Assembly (NCBI RefSeq): GCF_964340395.1
Contig: NC_135559.1
Coordinates: forward strand, 13,419,759 to 13,483,758
Source of the DNA: Glandiceps talaboti
Lineage: Eukaryota > Hemichordata > Enteropneusta > Spengelidae
Length of the DNA: 64,000 bases
Direction: 5' to 3'
In this document: positions 1-10,184 of the stretch, one piece after another
Layout of the letters: the number at the start of each line of letters is the position of its first letter
Position numbering within the stretch: the stretch's first letter is position 1
Position numbers and translations under genes: made by a program
The notes under the pieces: generated by a model
The model's database searches: none
What the model was told of the DNA's origin: nothing
What the model saw: the letters and a program-made list of their open reading frames with translations, nothing else

Positions 1-159
1 TGCCTTTCATAAGGGCATGTAAAGTCTTTTTCTAGATTTTCGTTCCTACAAACAATAATTTTTGGAACATGATATACCCCTAATTGGCAATAGTTGGGGC
101 AGGCTTTGATAGATCTGAAGTTTGTATGATTCAGATATTGCCCAATGACCGAATATCAT

Positions 160-1340
160 TAATTATATATGGAAATGAATAATCTAGATTTATCGGACAC
201 GTACAATTTGTTAAGATCAACAAGTGAGGATTTGAAGCTGGTGTTCTCAAATCATTAACTAGTGAATTATATCAATGCATGTGCCAAATTATATGAAATT
301 TGAAGTGTGCACTCTTAATATAAAGCCTAATTATTTAAAATCATTAAGTATGCAAATTTGTCATTAAAACCAACACATATATCAACAAGCATTTTTAGAA
401 CATGTGCGCATTTTATGGTTGATGTATGTACCAAATTTATATTGAAAAGTATACATTAATTATACACATTTGTCATTAAAACTAAAAGCTACATCAACAA
501 GCATTTTTAGAACATGTGCGTATTTTATGGTTGATGTGTGTACCAAATTATATTGGATTTGAAGAGTACATTATTAATTATGCAAATTTGTCAGTAAAAC
601 TAAAAGCTACATCAACACGCTTTTCAGAACATGTCATTAGTTATGTTTGAAGTATGTACCATTTTTTTAAAAATTTGACGTGTGCATTTAGAGGTATATC
701 CTAATTACTGAAAGTCATTAATTATGCAAATGATTTATTAAAACTAAAATCTACGTCAACAAGCTTTCAAGGACGTGTGCGATTTGTTATGTTTGAAGTA
801 TGCAACAACTTATATTGAATTTGAAGTATACATTTTGAAGATATAGCCAAACTACTGCAAATTCATGCATTATGCAGATGCTTATGAAAACTAAAAGCTA
901 CTTCAACTAGCTTTTTAGATAATGAGCGTGTTGCTATGGTTGATATATATATATAGTAAATTATAATGAATTTGAAGTTTGCATTCTTAAGGTAGAATTC
1001 AATGATTGACAATCATTAATTATGCAAATGACTCATTAAACAAACAGTTACATCAATAAGCTACATGAAACACATGCGCCCTGGTATCATGAATATATTT
1101 ACCAAATTATATAGAACGTGAAACTTGCACTCTTCATGCATAGCCTAATTACTGAAAATCATTAATTATGCAAATGATTCATTAAACAAACAGTTACATC
1201 AATAAGCTACATGAGACACATGCGGCCTGGTATCATGAATACATTTACCAAATTATATAGAACGCGAAACTTACACTATTCATACATAGCCTGATTACTG
1301 AAAATCATTAATTATGCAAATGACTCATTAATGTTCGTAG
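160..1340. repeat. Degenerate satellite, units of about 115-150 bp
   Basis: Repeated blocks share the order: T-rich start, 'catcaacaagc', 'catgtgcg', 'taccaaattatat', then 'cattaattatgcaaatg'. The last three units (about 880-1340) are about 146-150 bp and the closest to each other, while the earlier units are more diverged and some are near 115 bp. The octamer-like ATGCAAAT recurs at 350, 580, 724, 1022, 1168 and 1314, with a one-base variant at 872. No coding potential was seen. Confidence 0.8.
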
Positions 1341-1432
1341 CATGTTTACCAAATCCTAATTTGTTTTGGCCATCATGTATTTCATTTTGATTGAGCCAGC
1401 CGTTGTTTAGAAAATGATGACACAGACAGACA

Positions 1433-1497
1433 AACATACATGCATGCATACATACATACATACATACATACATACATACAGACAGACAGACAGACAT
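1433..1497. repeat. Microsatellite (CATA)n/(CAGA)n
   Basis: Runs of CAGA, CATG and CATA tetranucleotides lie next to the inverted-repeat element that starts at 1511. The short frames here are low-complexity translations. Confidence 0.9.
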
Positions 1498-1510
1498 CCC
1501 CCAACCCTAA

Positions 1511-1873
1511 GCCTGGAGTCAGAATTTACGGCGGGGGGGGGGGGGGCTTGGGAGAAATTCGGGGGCCATGAAAAAAATTGAGGGTTCAAAGGGGGAGGCA
1601 TGAAAATTCTAATGGTCTGAATGATCTCTGTCTCTCTCTCTGTCTCTGTTTCTCTCTCTCTTGTATTACTCGAGTAAAATTTTCAAGTACTCTACGGTTT
1701 TCGATATTAAATGTGTATGGTTTGAATTTTTTATGCCTTTAAATGGCATCCTACATGTCCTTATCTTTTACAAACTTTGGGGGCCATTATATTTTTTGAG
1801 AGCACGAAGGGGGGGGGCAGGTTTTTTTCACCCCCAGCCCCCCCCCCCCCCGCTGTAAATTCTGACTCCAGCC
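1511..1873. mobile_element. Non-autonomous inverted-repeat element (PIF/Harbinger-like MITE candidate)
   Basis: The left end (1511-1533, starting GCCTGGAGTCAG) and the right end (1851-1873, ending CTGACTCCAGCC) are near-perfect inverted repeats. Each runs inward into a homopolymer, G on the left and C on the right. The trinucleotide TAA flanks both sides (1508-1510 and 1874-1876), as expected for a TWA target duplication of PIF/Harbinger elements. No transposase frame is present. A partial relative lies near 41627-41760. Confidence 0.6.
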
Positions 1874-1876
1874 TAA

Positions 1877-4546
1877 AACTTAACCTTCCTTTACTGAAGG
1901 TAAACACAATGAACACGATTTCTAAAGAGAACTGTGATGAATGAAATTGTAATAAGCTAGGGGGTTAGTGCCAGCAAGCTCACCTATAGTGCATAAAGAT
2001 TGCAGACCTAAAATGGTTAGTAAGCCTAAAGTGCCCACAGCATACAATATACGGTTCAGAAAAGAAAAAAGATAATAAGAAAGCTTGAAAAGGAAACATG
2101 CAGTTCATTTAACTTTCTGAAGTGTTGTGAGGTTATCAGTGATATGAATTTACAGGAGAAGGGTTTTCTTGGGCATCTTGAACTAAAATGAAAGCTTACA
2201 ATGGGACTCAATACATCACAGAGGGGGAGGGGGTATTTTGATTCGCCGTGAGACAATGTCCTGTCCAAAAAAAAGAAGAAAAGAAGCTGACGGGTTCACA
2301 ATACTACATATAAGGAGTATGAAAACAAATGTTCTGTTACTCATCTAAAAGTACTTTATCTGCATTTTACATTTTGACCTCGTGATCGGAGAGATGCAGC
2401 TTTACCTATGCTTTTCTAAGGGTTGGGGGTCATCTGTATATCTGATATCTGAAGAACCACTTGTTTAATCAGGATTAGTAGGGAAGCCTGTAATTAACCT
2501 AAAGTCTATCCTTGGCTTTTTATCAGAAGATATCCTTCACCCCGTCTAGAGAGAGTGGGAAGCCGCGACGAAATTTCGAATTCAAACAAAGCCACCCACA
2601 GTGCAAGTAACATCATGCTGGTGTTGAGAATTTTGCCCAATAATATGTTACGTTTGTCACTGGCTGTCAGAGTGTTACATAATGTTCATATATGGTACAT
2701 TTGTCATATCAGGACGCTACTTTTTACACTCTTTCCATCATTGTAACAGTTGGGGTTTAGTCATTTCCATGAAGAATGTTTGGTTCATGACTGTTCATTC
2801 CTCTAGACATGGCCATGGTGGAGGAGATTTTCAGATTCAAAGCCACGGGTAGCTTCTAGGCTAGCACGTAATAGCAGCCACTTACCTCATAACATGTGTG
2901 TAGGAACACAAATAGAGCGAGTAGCAAGGATACGGTTATCTTCATGTTTGAATCTGAACCACTTCAACAGAGATTAGATTCTGAAAAAAAATGAACGTAC
3001 TTTTAGTTCATAGTAGTACGTCATGTCCGACTAATTCTGACTGTTTTGAAGGGAACATTACATGTCACTTACATCCCTTCCAATTTCCAATAATAGTTAT
3101 CTCGTACCAAATTAAAAAATTAAAAAGACCTCTATCAATCTTACAAATTACCAGCACGTATTTTTTTTTCCGTTTTTACAAAGGATGTAAAAACAAACCA
3201 CATGTAATGGTGGCAAAACATTTGAAGTTGAGTTTACATTGTACTTATTTATTCATTTTGATTTTATCTCTTGCAATTTGTCTGTATGGCAATTGATTTC
3301 CATCAGCTCTAGTTAGGAAATGTGCACAATTTACGGTTAAACAAATTTTGTAGCTCCTAAGACCCGCTAAATGAAACTCCAGAATTGTTTTAGCCACTCC
3401 TTCTGTCACCTACACTATAGAGGAGTGATATAAAATTATATATGGTAGCACAGGTACAATGATGCATTAAAAATAAGTGATAATCAACTACGATAACAGT
3501 CCAAATGATATTACTTGACAAAGGATGTGCATTTCACAAGGATACTTGTAAGGAGATGTCTCATAATTAGCTCTGACCTATGAAGGGGGGTACTTAGTCA
3601 GCCACCTTCCATCTTGTTTTGGGAGAAAGACAATTATTACCGTGATTGCTACTGATTGGAAGGATACATCCTCAAAAATACAAACTTTTTTGAAAATAAG
3701 ACAATATAGGAGGCCATTTAGAGGCATAAAATATCAAACAAAAAACATAATTATAAAGTCTTACAAAGCTTGAATGTGGTTGAGAGACAATTATGACATG
3801 CAGTACACTATGAAGTGTATTTTGTTGTGGCAAAGCTGAAAGATATTTTTCAGATGTGGTAAATGACTTCTCTTGAACTTTAATTTGATTCCAAAAATAT
3901 CATGAATAAAGAAAGAGTAAAACATTTGAAGACTTTCAGACTATCAGACTTTTGATGGCCCAATGACTGCCCTTCCCATGGTCATAAAGTTTTGCTCATT
4001 TCGTTTAGTGAATATTGGATATGCAACAGTTTAATTTTATCTCAATTCATGCTTGTATGTATCATCCGAGCAAAGTAAACCACTGACAGTACATAATTTG
4101 GAATTGACTCAAATGTATATTGTTACATGTACTATTCAGAAAATATAAAGAAATTCCCTTAATTTGGAAACAAAGTGTGCATTTCACTGACATGCAAAGC
4201 CAGCATGAGGATATTTTGCCCATCACCAAAAAAAAAATTGAAATGCCAAAAATATGGGTAGGTAGCTTTTTTTTTCTGGCCTTACCCGGATGTGCAGCAG
4301 TATAAATTAGTATATCACTGGAGGATATTTCGAATGCATCCAAGCGAATGGGTAAAAATAAGTGTATGTGGTATCTTATTTAACTTTTACGCACAAGTAA
4401 GTTATAAAATAATTTACATCTACACACTTTTAGTCAAATAGTACTAACTAATACTACTCAATGAAGTCAATTATCGTGTTGCCGTACTGAAACCGCACAC
4501 AATGTTTTGTTCTCTCAGATACCGTCGCTCCTGCCCTATATACAAT
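1877..4546. other. No gene recognised
   Basis: AT-rich sequence with only short frames that show no recognisable domain, codon bias or splice structure. I see no RNA gene or clear repeat family in it. Confidence 0.6.
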
Positions 4547-4735
4547 ATCGCTTCTCGGCCTTTTGGCTAAGATCATGTGTAGTATCTGTTCTTATCAGCT
4601 TAATATCTGATACGCTGCTCATTGAGCAGCTCGATATTAAACTGATTTTTGGAAACGGGCAATGGAATAGGGGCTTGCTCCGTCCTGGCCACGGATCGAC
4701 CCGGTATTGCAGTACCTCCGGGAACGGTCCACCTC
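4547..4735 (+). ncRNA. U2: U2 spliceosomal snRNA
   Basis: The sequence begins ATCGCTTCTCGGCCTTTTGG, the conserved 5' end of U2, and contains the branch-point recognition segment GTAGTATCTG. Stem-loop II is followed by a 7-bp hairpin (GCTGCTC/GAGCAGC) whose arms differ from vertebrate U2 but still pair. An Sm site GATTTTTGG comes next. The 3' stem-loop carries TATTGCAGTACCT, the loop known to bind U2B''. Length (about 188-189 nt) matches the family. U2 acts in the nuclear spliceosome, pairing with the intron branch point. Just downstream, CAAACAATAGA resembles a snRNA 3' box. No clear upstream PSE could be identified. Preserved pairing argues for a functional copy, although a recent pseudogene cannot be excluded. 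Confidence 0.93.
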
Positions 4736-4932
4736 TTATTGAAATCAAACAATAGAATGAAAACTCGTCTCTTTTACCGCTCAGTCTTACATCAGTGAAG
4801 GTATGCCTTCTGTTTTCCAGGACGGTGTATTTAGCGAGACTCACTATTATTACGGTCAATGTAATGTTTTCACGGATGTTGTCATACAGGATATACACTA
4901 GTATAGTCATAAAGTGTTCTGCACTCGTCTAA
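4736..4932. other. Spacer between U2 and the retrotransposon
   Basis: It contains the candidate snRNA 3' box (about 4747-4758). No gene is seen. The exact 5' boundary of the retrotransposon cannot be placed from a single copy. Confidence 0.4.
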
Positions 4933-5070
4933 CCAATACATTACATTGTAATTATCGCTATATCTACAACCTGCTCCACCCTGAGTGATAATTATTCGAA
5001 CAATACACTTGCTTCTACTACCATAGACTGTAAATGGAGCATAAATACTCTTCAAATAAAACCATGGATA

Positions 5071-8040
5071 GTGAAGTACAGTCATCGCAGTCTTCATTAC
5101 TATCCAAATAGCTCAGCAACATTCAACTACAAGTTTTTATCACTATCCGGTGACGTTGAATTAAACCCCGGTCCCGTTTCTGACCTCATCGGTGATAAAT
5201 TCTTCATTCCTGATGACAACCAAGATTCTCATTCGTACTCACGGATAGACACTGATCAATCGAATGCATCGACAATCCTGAACACTCAACTTCATGGTAT
5301 ACCATATTTCACTTGCGGTCATTTAAATATACAAAGTTTACAGAGTTCATTAGATCAGCTAAAGCTCTTCAATCCATCAAGGTTCTTTGACATTCTCCTC
5401 ATCACTGAAACTTGGGCATCCGACAACACATCCAACGAAGAACTAACTATTGAAGGTTATAACCTCATTAGACATGATCGTAAATATTCATCCCATGGCG
5501 GAATTGCAATATACCATCATACGGATCTTCAGATAACCATTCTGGATAATCTGTGTTCAGATAACTTAGACCCTAACCAGATCGAACAACTTTGGATTTC
5601 AGTAAGTAAACCTGTCAACTTTGCCATCGGATGTATATATAAACCACCCCGACTGCCTACTTCAAGCCTGGACCAAATTTCATCGAACATATCTTATGCA
5701 TATCAAAACTTTGGTGATCACTTTGCCCTACTCGGTGACTTTAATTGTGACCTGTTGAGCCAAAAACCAGAAGCCAAAAAGTTACGTGAAATCCTCGACC
5801 TTCATGGCATGAAACAACACATTGACAGTGCTACACGTGTAACAGATAGAACAAGAACATTAATTGATCTTGTTATCACTCCTGCTTCAGTATTTCCAGC
5901 TACTTCTTCAATATTACATACTGCCCTCAGTGACCACTACTTAATTTACTCTGTCTTACCATACAAGTCCCGTCGTAAACGCCCTACGCCGACTGTCAAG
6001 TACATTCGCCCACTCAAGAAAATTGATCCATCAAAATTTATCAGTGATTTACAGAAAATTCCTTGGCAGAATATAGAAACATGCAATGATCTGAATGCTA
6101 TGATTTCTATGTGGAACTCACTTTATACCAGCGTTCTTGATAAGCATGCTCCCATCATGAAAATTAAATGTCGACCCAAATCCAACCCATGGATAACTAC
6201 AGAAATTAAAAGAAAAATGCAACTTCGAGACTGGTTTAGGAAGATGCACCACCGCACTGGCCTTCATGTCTACTGGATGGAATTTGTCAAATTCCGCAAT
6301 ATAATCAAACATGACATCACCACTGCTAAGACACAATTCTATGAAGACGTCATTACTGAAAACCTACACAATGCTAGCAAAGTCTGGAAAAGGATTAATG
6401 ATCTATTAAATCCTCGTTGCACTACTCTCCCAGCTCACGACGACCCGTTACCTCTTGCCAATAACTTCAACCAGTACTTTGCCAATGTAGGTACACGCAT
6501 TCAAGAAGAAATAAACACTGTTGAACCTTTACTAGATCACATCAAAATGCCACAGACTAGTTTTCAACTTTCTAAGGTCACAGAACAACAAGTAACCTCT
6601 GCCTTATCGGCATTGCCATCCAATAAGTCTTCATCACCGAATGATATTAACTGTAAGTTAATCAAACTGTCAATTCCAGCTATTGTTCCTTCATTGACAT
6701 GTATATTTAACAAGTCTATTTCTCAGGGTATTGTACCAACTGATTGGAAAAAAGCTACAATTATTCCAATTTATAAAAAGGGCAAGCGTGATAAACAAGA
6801 TGTTTCCAATTACCGCCCTATTTCTCTACTCCCCACTCTCTCAAAAGTTCTTGAACGTTTAGTCTGCAATCAACTTATTAGTTACTTAGATTCAAATAAT
6901 ATCCTCCATCCAACTTTTTCTGGTTTCCGTCCAAAACATTCGACAGCTACATTATTACAGCGTATGTGTGATGATATACTTGATAACATGTTCAATAGGA
7001 AAATTTCATCTCTTCTTATGTTAGACCTTTCAAAGGCGTTTGATTCAGTCAATCACACTATCCTTCTCAGTAAACTTCAACGTTACAACTTTCATCCATC
7101 TGCAGTTCAGTGGTTCAGAAGTTACCTATCAGGTAGAACTCAAAGTGTAAAAGTTGGCAACATATCTTCAAATTGTATTCAGGTCAAAACTGGAGTACCT
7201 CAAGGCAGTGTCTGTGGACCTTTATTATTTGCACTATATATTAATGACCTTCCTACTTGGCTTCACTCAAACACTCCAATTTATGGTTTTGCAGATGACA
7301 TCAATATTCTGAAAAACAGTACCATTGCCGATATTGATGTACTTCACAATGACTTAAAATACGAAATTAATCGTTTAACTACATGGTTCCATGCAAATAC
7401 TTTGAAACCAAATATCTCTAAATATCAGTATATGTTCTTCGGTACACGTCAACAACTAAAGAAAATACCAAATCACATTAATTCTCTGTCCTTTCAAGAT
7501 ATTACTATCAAAGCTACTAAGTCTGCTACCTGCTTAGGCTTGAAACTGGACCCTGAACTCAGTTGGTCAAACCATGTGTCTTATCTCCGTAGGGCATGTG
7601 GTTTCCGTCTAACAAGACTGGCACGTGTTAGGCGTTGTATACCGGAAAAAGTCAGAAAGAATGTAATAGCTGCTACTGTCTTCTCCCTTTTAGACTACTG
7701 TGACACAGTCTTTTCTAATTGTAATCTCACTTTGAAAAGTAGTCTTCAAGGTATCATAAATTTTGCTGTACGAATTCAATGTGGCCTTAAAAAATCAGAC
7801 CATGTAACACTTGCCAGAAATTCTCTAAATTGGCCAACTATTCAGGAAAGACACGATCAACACTTCAAAAATATTGTCAGTAAATGTATAAGCAAAAAAG
7901 TACCACTCTATTTATCTGATCTTGTCACCAAAAACTCAACAATACACCAATACAATACTCGGACCAAATACCACATTCCAAAGGCACACAGTCGTTCTTT
8001 CAAATACCGCTCATGTATTTCCGCAAATACGACTACTTAG
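5071..8040 (+). CDS. 2A-APE-reverse transcriptase polyprotein of a non-LTR retrotransposon
   Basis: The frame has about 989 codons. Residues 28-35 are DVELNPGP, the ribosome-skipping 2A consensus, which would release a short leader from a protein of about 955 residues. The APE-type endonuclease follows: HLNIQS (about 84-89), TETW, GDFN (about 222) and SDHY (about 287). The reverse transcriptase shows YRPISLL, LDLSKAFDSVNH, GVPQGSVCGPLLF and the catalytic FADD (about 740). All key motifs look intact, so it would nick DNA and copy RNA by target-primed reverse transcription. No in-frame ATG precedes the 2A: 5071 is GTG, and a well-placed ATG (AAACCATGG, 5064) is in another frame and meets a stop after 15 codons. 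The C-terminus ends SFKYRSCISANTTT, where related elements usually continue into a WN-containing motif. A neighbouring frame stays open beyond it, so a small 3' deletion is likely. Confidence 0.88.
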   Translation: MKYSHRSLHYYPNSSATFNYKFLSLSGDVELNPGPVSDLIGDKFFIPDDNQDSHSYSRIDTDQSNASTILNTQLHGIPYFTCGHLNIQSLQSSLDQLKLFNPSRFFDILLITETWASDNTSNEELTIEGYNLIRHDRKYSSHGGIAIYHHTDLQITILDNLCSDNLDPNQIEQLWISVSKPVNFAIGCIYKPPRLPTSSLDQISSNISYAYQNFGDHFALLGDFNCDLLSQKPEAKKLREILDLHGMKQHIDSATRVTDRTRTLIDLVITPASVFPATSSILHTALSDHYLIYSVLPYKSRRKRPTPTVKYIRPLKKIDPSKFISDLQKIPWQNIETCNDLNAMISMWNSLYTSVLDKHAPIMKIKCRPKSNPWITTEIKRKMQLRDWFRKMHHRTGLHVYWMEFVKFRNIIKHDITTAKTQFYEDVITENLHNASKVWKRINDLLNPRCTTLPAHDDPLPLANNFNQYFANVGTRIQEEINTVEPLLDHIKMPQTSFQLSKVTEQQVTSALSALPSNKSSSPNDINCKLIKLSIPAIVPSLTCIFNKSISQGIVPTDWKKATIIPIYKKGKRDKQDVSNYRPISLLPTLSKVLERLVCNQLISYLDSNNILHPTFSGFRPKHSTATLLQRMCDDILDNMFNRKISSLLMLDLSKAFDSVNHTILLSKLQRYNFHPSAVQWFRSYLSGRTQSVKVGNISSNCIQVKTGVPQGSVCGPLLFALYINDLPTWLHSNTPIYGFADDINILKNSTIADIDVLHNDLKYEINRLTTWFHANTLKPNISKYQYMFFGTRQQLKKIPNHINSLSFQDITIKATKSATCLGLKLDPELSWSNHVSYLRRACGFRLTRLARVRRCIPEKVRKNVIAATVFSLLDYCDTVFSNCNLTLKSSLQGIINFAVRIQCGLKKSDHVTLARNSLNWPTIQERHDQHFKNIVSKCISKKVPLYLSDLVTKNSTIHQYNTRTKYHIPKAHSRSFKYRSCISANTTT

Positions 8041-8219
8041 TAAACACTTAGTTTTTAATGTCTTAAACCGTTTTTAACTTCATAATTCTAGCATCTCTCG
8101 TGTTTTACTTTTTATAACTTTTATTTTATCTTTGTACTCTGCCCTGTAAATTTTGTTACTCTCCCATATTTTTAAATTATGTGTCTTTGTATTTTAACGT
8201 ATGTTTTGTATTTTTATAT

Positions 8220-8253
8220 TCAATGCATGAAAATCCATTTATGGATGCATTGA
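8220..8253 (+). other. Hairpin in the retrotransposon 3' UTR
   Basis: TCAATGCAT and ATGCATTGA form a 9-bp stem just upstream of the AATAAA and the short tandem tail. In non-LTR elements such terminal hairpins can be recognised by the element's reverse transcriptase; that role is inferred here. Confidence 0.6.
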
Positions 8254-8465
8254 CCTAGAGTAATAAATCAAATCAAAATCAAATCAAATCAAATACATGT
8301 ATCTGCATTGATCGAGGGACTCTGTACATTGTTTTTTGTGTAACTGTAAGAGGGCTAAAACACACCATCGAAAATGTCAACAACAAAACCGAAAGATCAA
8401 TTGCAGAAATAGGGGTGACAATTTTAGAGTGTTGGTTGCAATTTTTCTGAAACCCAATTGTTACT

Positions 8466-8727
8466 AGACTCTCTTACAGTCCTCGGAGCTTCGCACAGCT
8501 AAAATTTGTGTTGTTTTGTATGTACCGATATTTACTGCATAATTGTACTCGAATATCCCTGATCACATAGGGGCTTAGTAACACGTCAACGAATGCGGTT
8601 AGCCCTATGTGATCGATGAGGGCGCACAGTACAAGGATATCGTGTACAATTCTGCAGTAGATATCGAACCATACAAAACAACCAAAGTTTTAGCGATGCG
8701 AAGCTCCGAGGACTGTAAGAGAGTCCA
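8466..8727. mobile_element. Long-TIR MITE (Mutator-like candidate)
   Basis: The element is close to one continuous imperfect palindrome. The left arm (8467-8530) begins GACTCTCTTACAGTCC and its inverse ends at about 8725; the arms contain GTCCTCGGAGCTTCGCA and continue into further paired segments. A 10-bp direct repeat AATTGTTACT flanks it (8456-8465 and 8728-8737). Long inverted repeats plus a 9-10 bp duplication fit Mutator-like elements. There is no coding capacity. Confidence 0.75.
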
Positions 8728-8737
8728 AATTGTTACT

Positions 8738-9827
8738 TGGTGAGAAAAGAGAACATTAAAATGTGCCATAAACATATATAACTCTAAAACTGTAACTTCC
8801 TTGGTTTATGTACAAAATTGGCGTGCATTTTTGACATGGGGAAGACAAGTATAGCAATATTCTGAAGTAAAGAATGAACGAACGGATGTGTATTGGTATT
8901 GTTTAGTATTGTCGGCTTATACATTTCGATCAGATCGAGCCAGATTTAGGCCAATAAATGATGACAAATAAATTCACGTGTCGAAAAACATCGCATCGGA
9001 TTGCGCATAGAAGACTAGCGTTTGTGTCAATTATCGATGTACAATCGGCCACAGCCATATGGAGCTTTCTATGCAGAGGACAGAAAAAACTTGAAATCTA
9101 TATAATACACCATGTGAGATAATCCCTAAGGATCTGTCCTTAGTTATATCTGATCCAGATCTAAACCTAATTAAACTGTTCCAGATCACTTTAATCTATA
9201 TCGAATCTACTTTCCCTACACATTGAAAAAATTGAAAGATAAATTCGATTCGAATTACATAAAAGTAAGCTGTCCACACATGTCACCAGGCTGAGCTTCG
9301 ATTCGGATTATTTATTATCACTCGCGTACGCGCCTGCCCACGCCAGGCCAAATTCATCGCGATCGCGAATTGCTTTGATCCGGAGTGAAACCACCACCCG
9401 ATGTAAGCTTCGATCCGAATCAGTTAAATTCGAATTAGATACGAATTAACCACAAATATGGACAGGTAAATTGAAATGGATCCGGATCAGATATTGTAAT
9501 ATGGACAGATTTTCTAATTCACACTAGAACGTGTGTAGTAGAAAATCTAAGTCGACGCAGTGCGATGTGTACAGAGACTTGGTAACAGAGACTGGTACAT
9601 TTTTTAAATTTTTGGTTAAAAAAACACCTTTTTTTAAATTGTGGTATAAAAACAAATCTAGGATAATTTCACTTTTATCCGAATGCCGAATTTAGGTTCT
9701 ACAAGTTTTTAGACACCGTCCAATGTGTTCTGATGGATGGAGTGATAGAAAGATTGTTCAATACACAATTGTATTTGAAACAGGAAAGTAACCACCAAGA
9801 AGCATATAGCAACAGACTGAGCTGTGT
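8738..9827. other. No gene recognised
   Basis: Intergenic sequence. It contains several GATC- and GAATTCG-rich words around 9130-9480, but no frame, RNA gene or repeat that I can define. Confidence 0.5.
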
Positions 9828-10184
9828 CCCTTTACTACCAAACTAGAGAGAGTATGGAGTTTCATTAGGCGTTTATATCTCGCAGGACGTTTCATTGTTG
9901 CGAACCATCCAACAAAATACATGTGCTGGCAGCGCGCACACACGTGAAATGCTATATTCTATCTCACTGTGAGTACAAATAAACAGCGCTGTTTTGAAAT
10001 CTTCCTTGTTTCATCCGACAGTGATGTTGAAAGTGAGATAAAATGTATCACTTTATATGATTGCAAGTTATCAGTGTCTAGATGTTGTCAAAGTAATTCG
10101 TAACAGTAATGTCACCTTGGACATAAAGAAAATCGTGCCGCCCAATTGAAACTCTATACTATCTCTAGTTTGGTAGTAATTTCG
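9828..10184. mobile_element. MITE with about 40-bp inverted ends
   Basis: The left end (9828-9868, containing TTTACTACCAAACTAGAG) is matched by an inverted copy at 10140-10183 (containing CTAGTTTGGTAGTAA) with few differences. The roughly 270 bp between them has no frame. The target duplication is ambiguous because the end sequence is itself TTA/TAA-like. Confidence 0.6.

Larger units (their letters stand above)
4933..8290 (+). mobile_element. CR1/L2-like non-LTR retrotransposon with a 2A-like peptide
   Basis: One long frame encodes an apurinic-type endonuclease and a reverse transcriptase. The 3' untranslated region contains a hairpin (8220-8253), a polyadenylation-like AATAAA at 8262-8267 and a terminal (AAATC)n-type tail to about 8295. 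Short tandem 3' tails without long poly(A) are typical of CR1/L2-type elements. The frame is open from 4933 after an in-frame stop at 4930-4932. No separate ORF1 was seen, so the copy may be 5' truncated or the element may be a single-ORF type. No target-site duplication was identified. Confidence 0.85.

Noticed and set aside
4547-4735. U2-like sequence as the head of an snRNA-derived SINE
   Set aside because: It is full length with intact Sm site and pairing and has no SINE body or tail directly after it.
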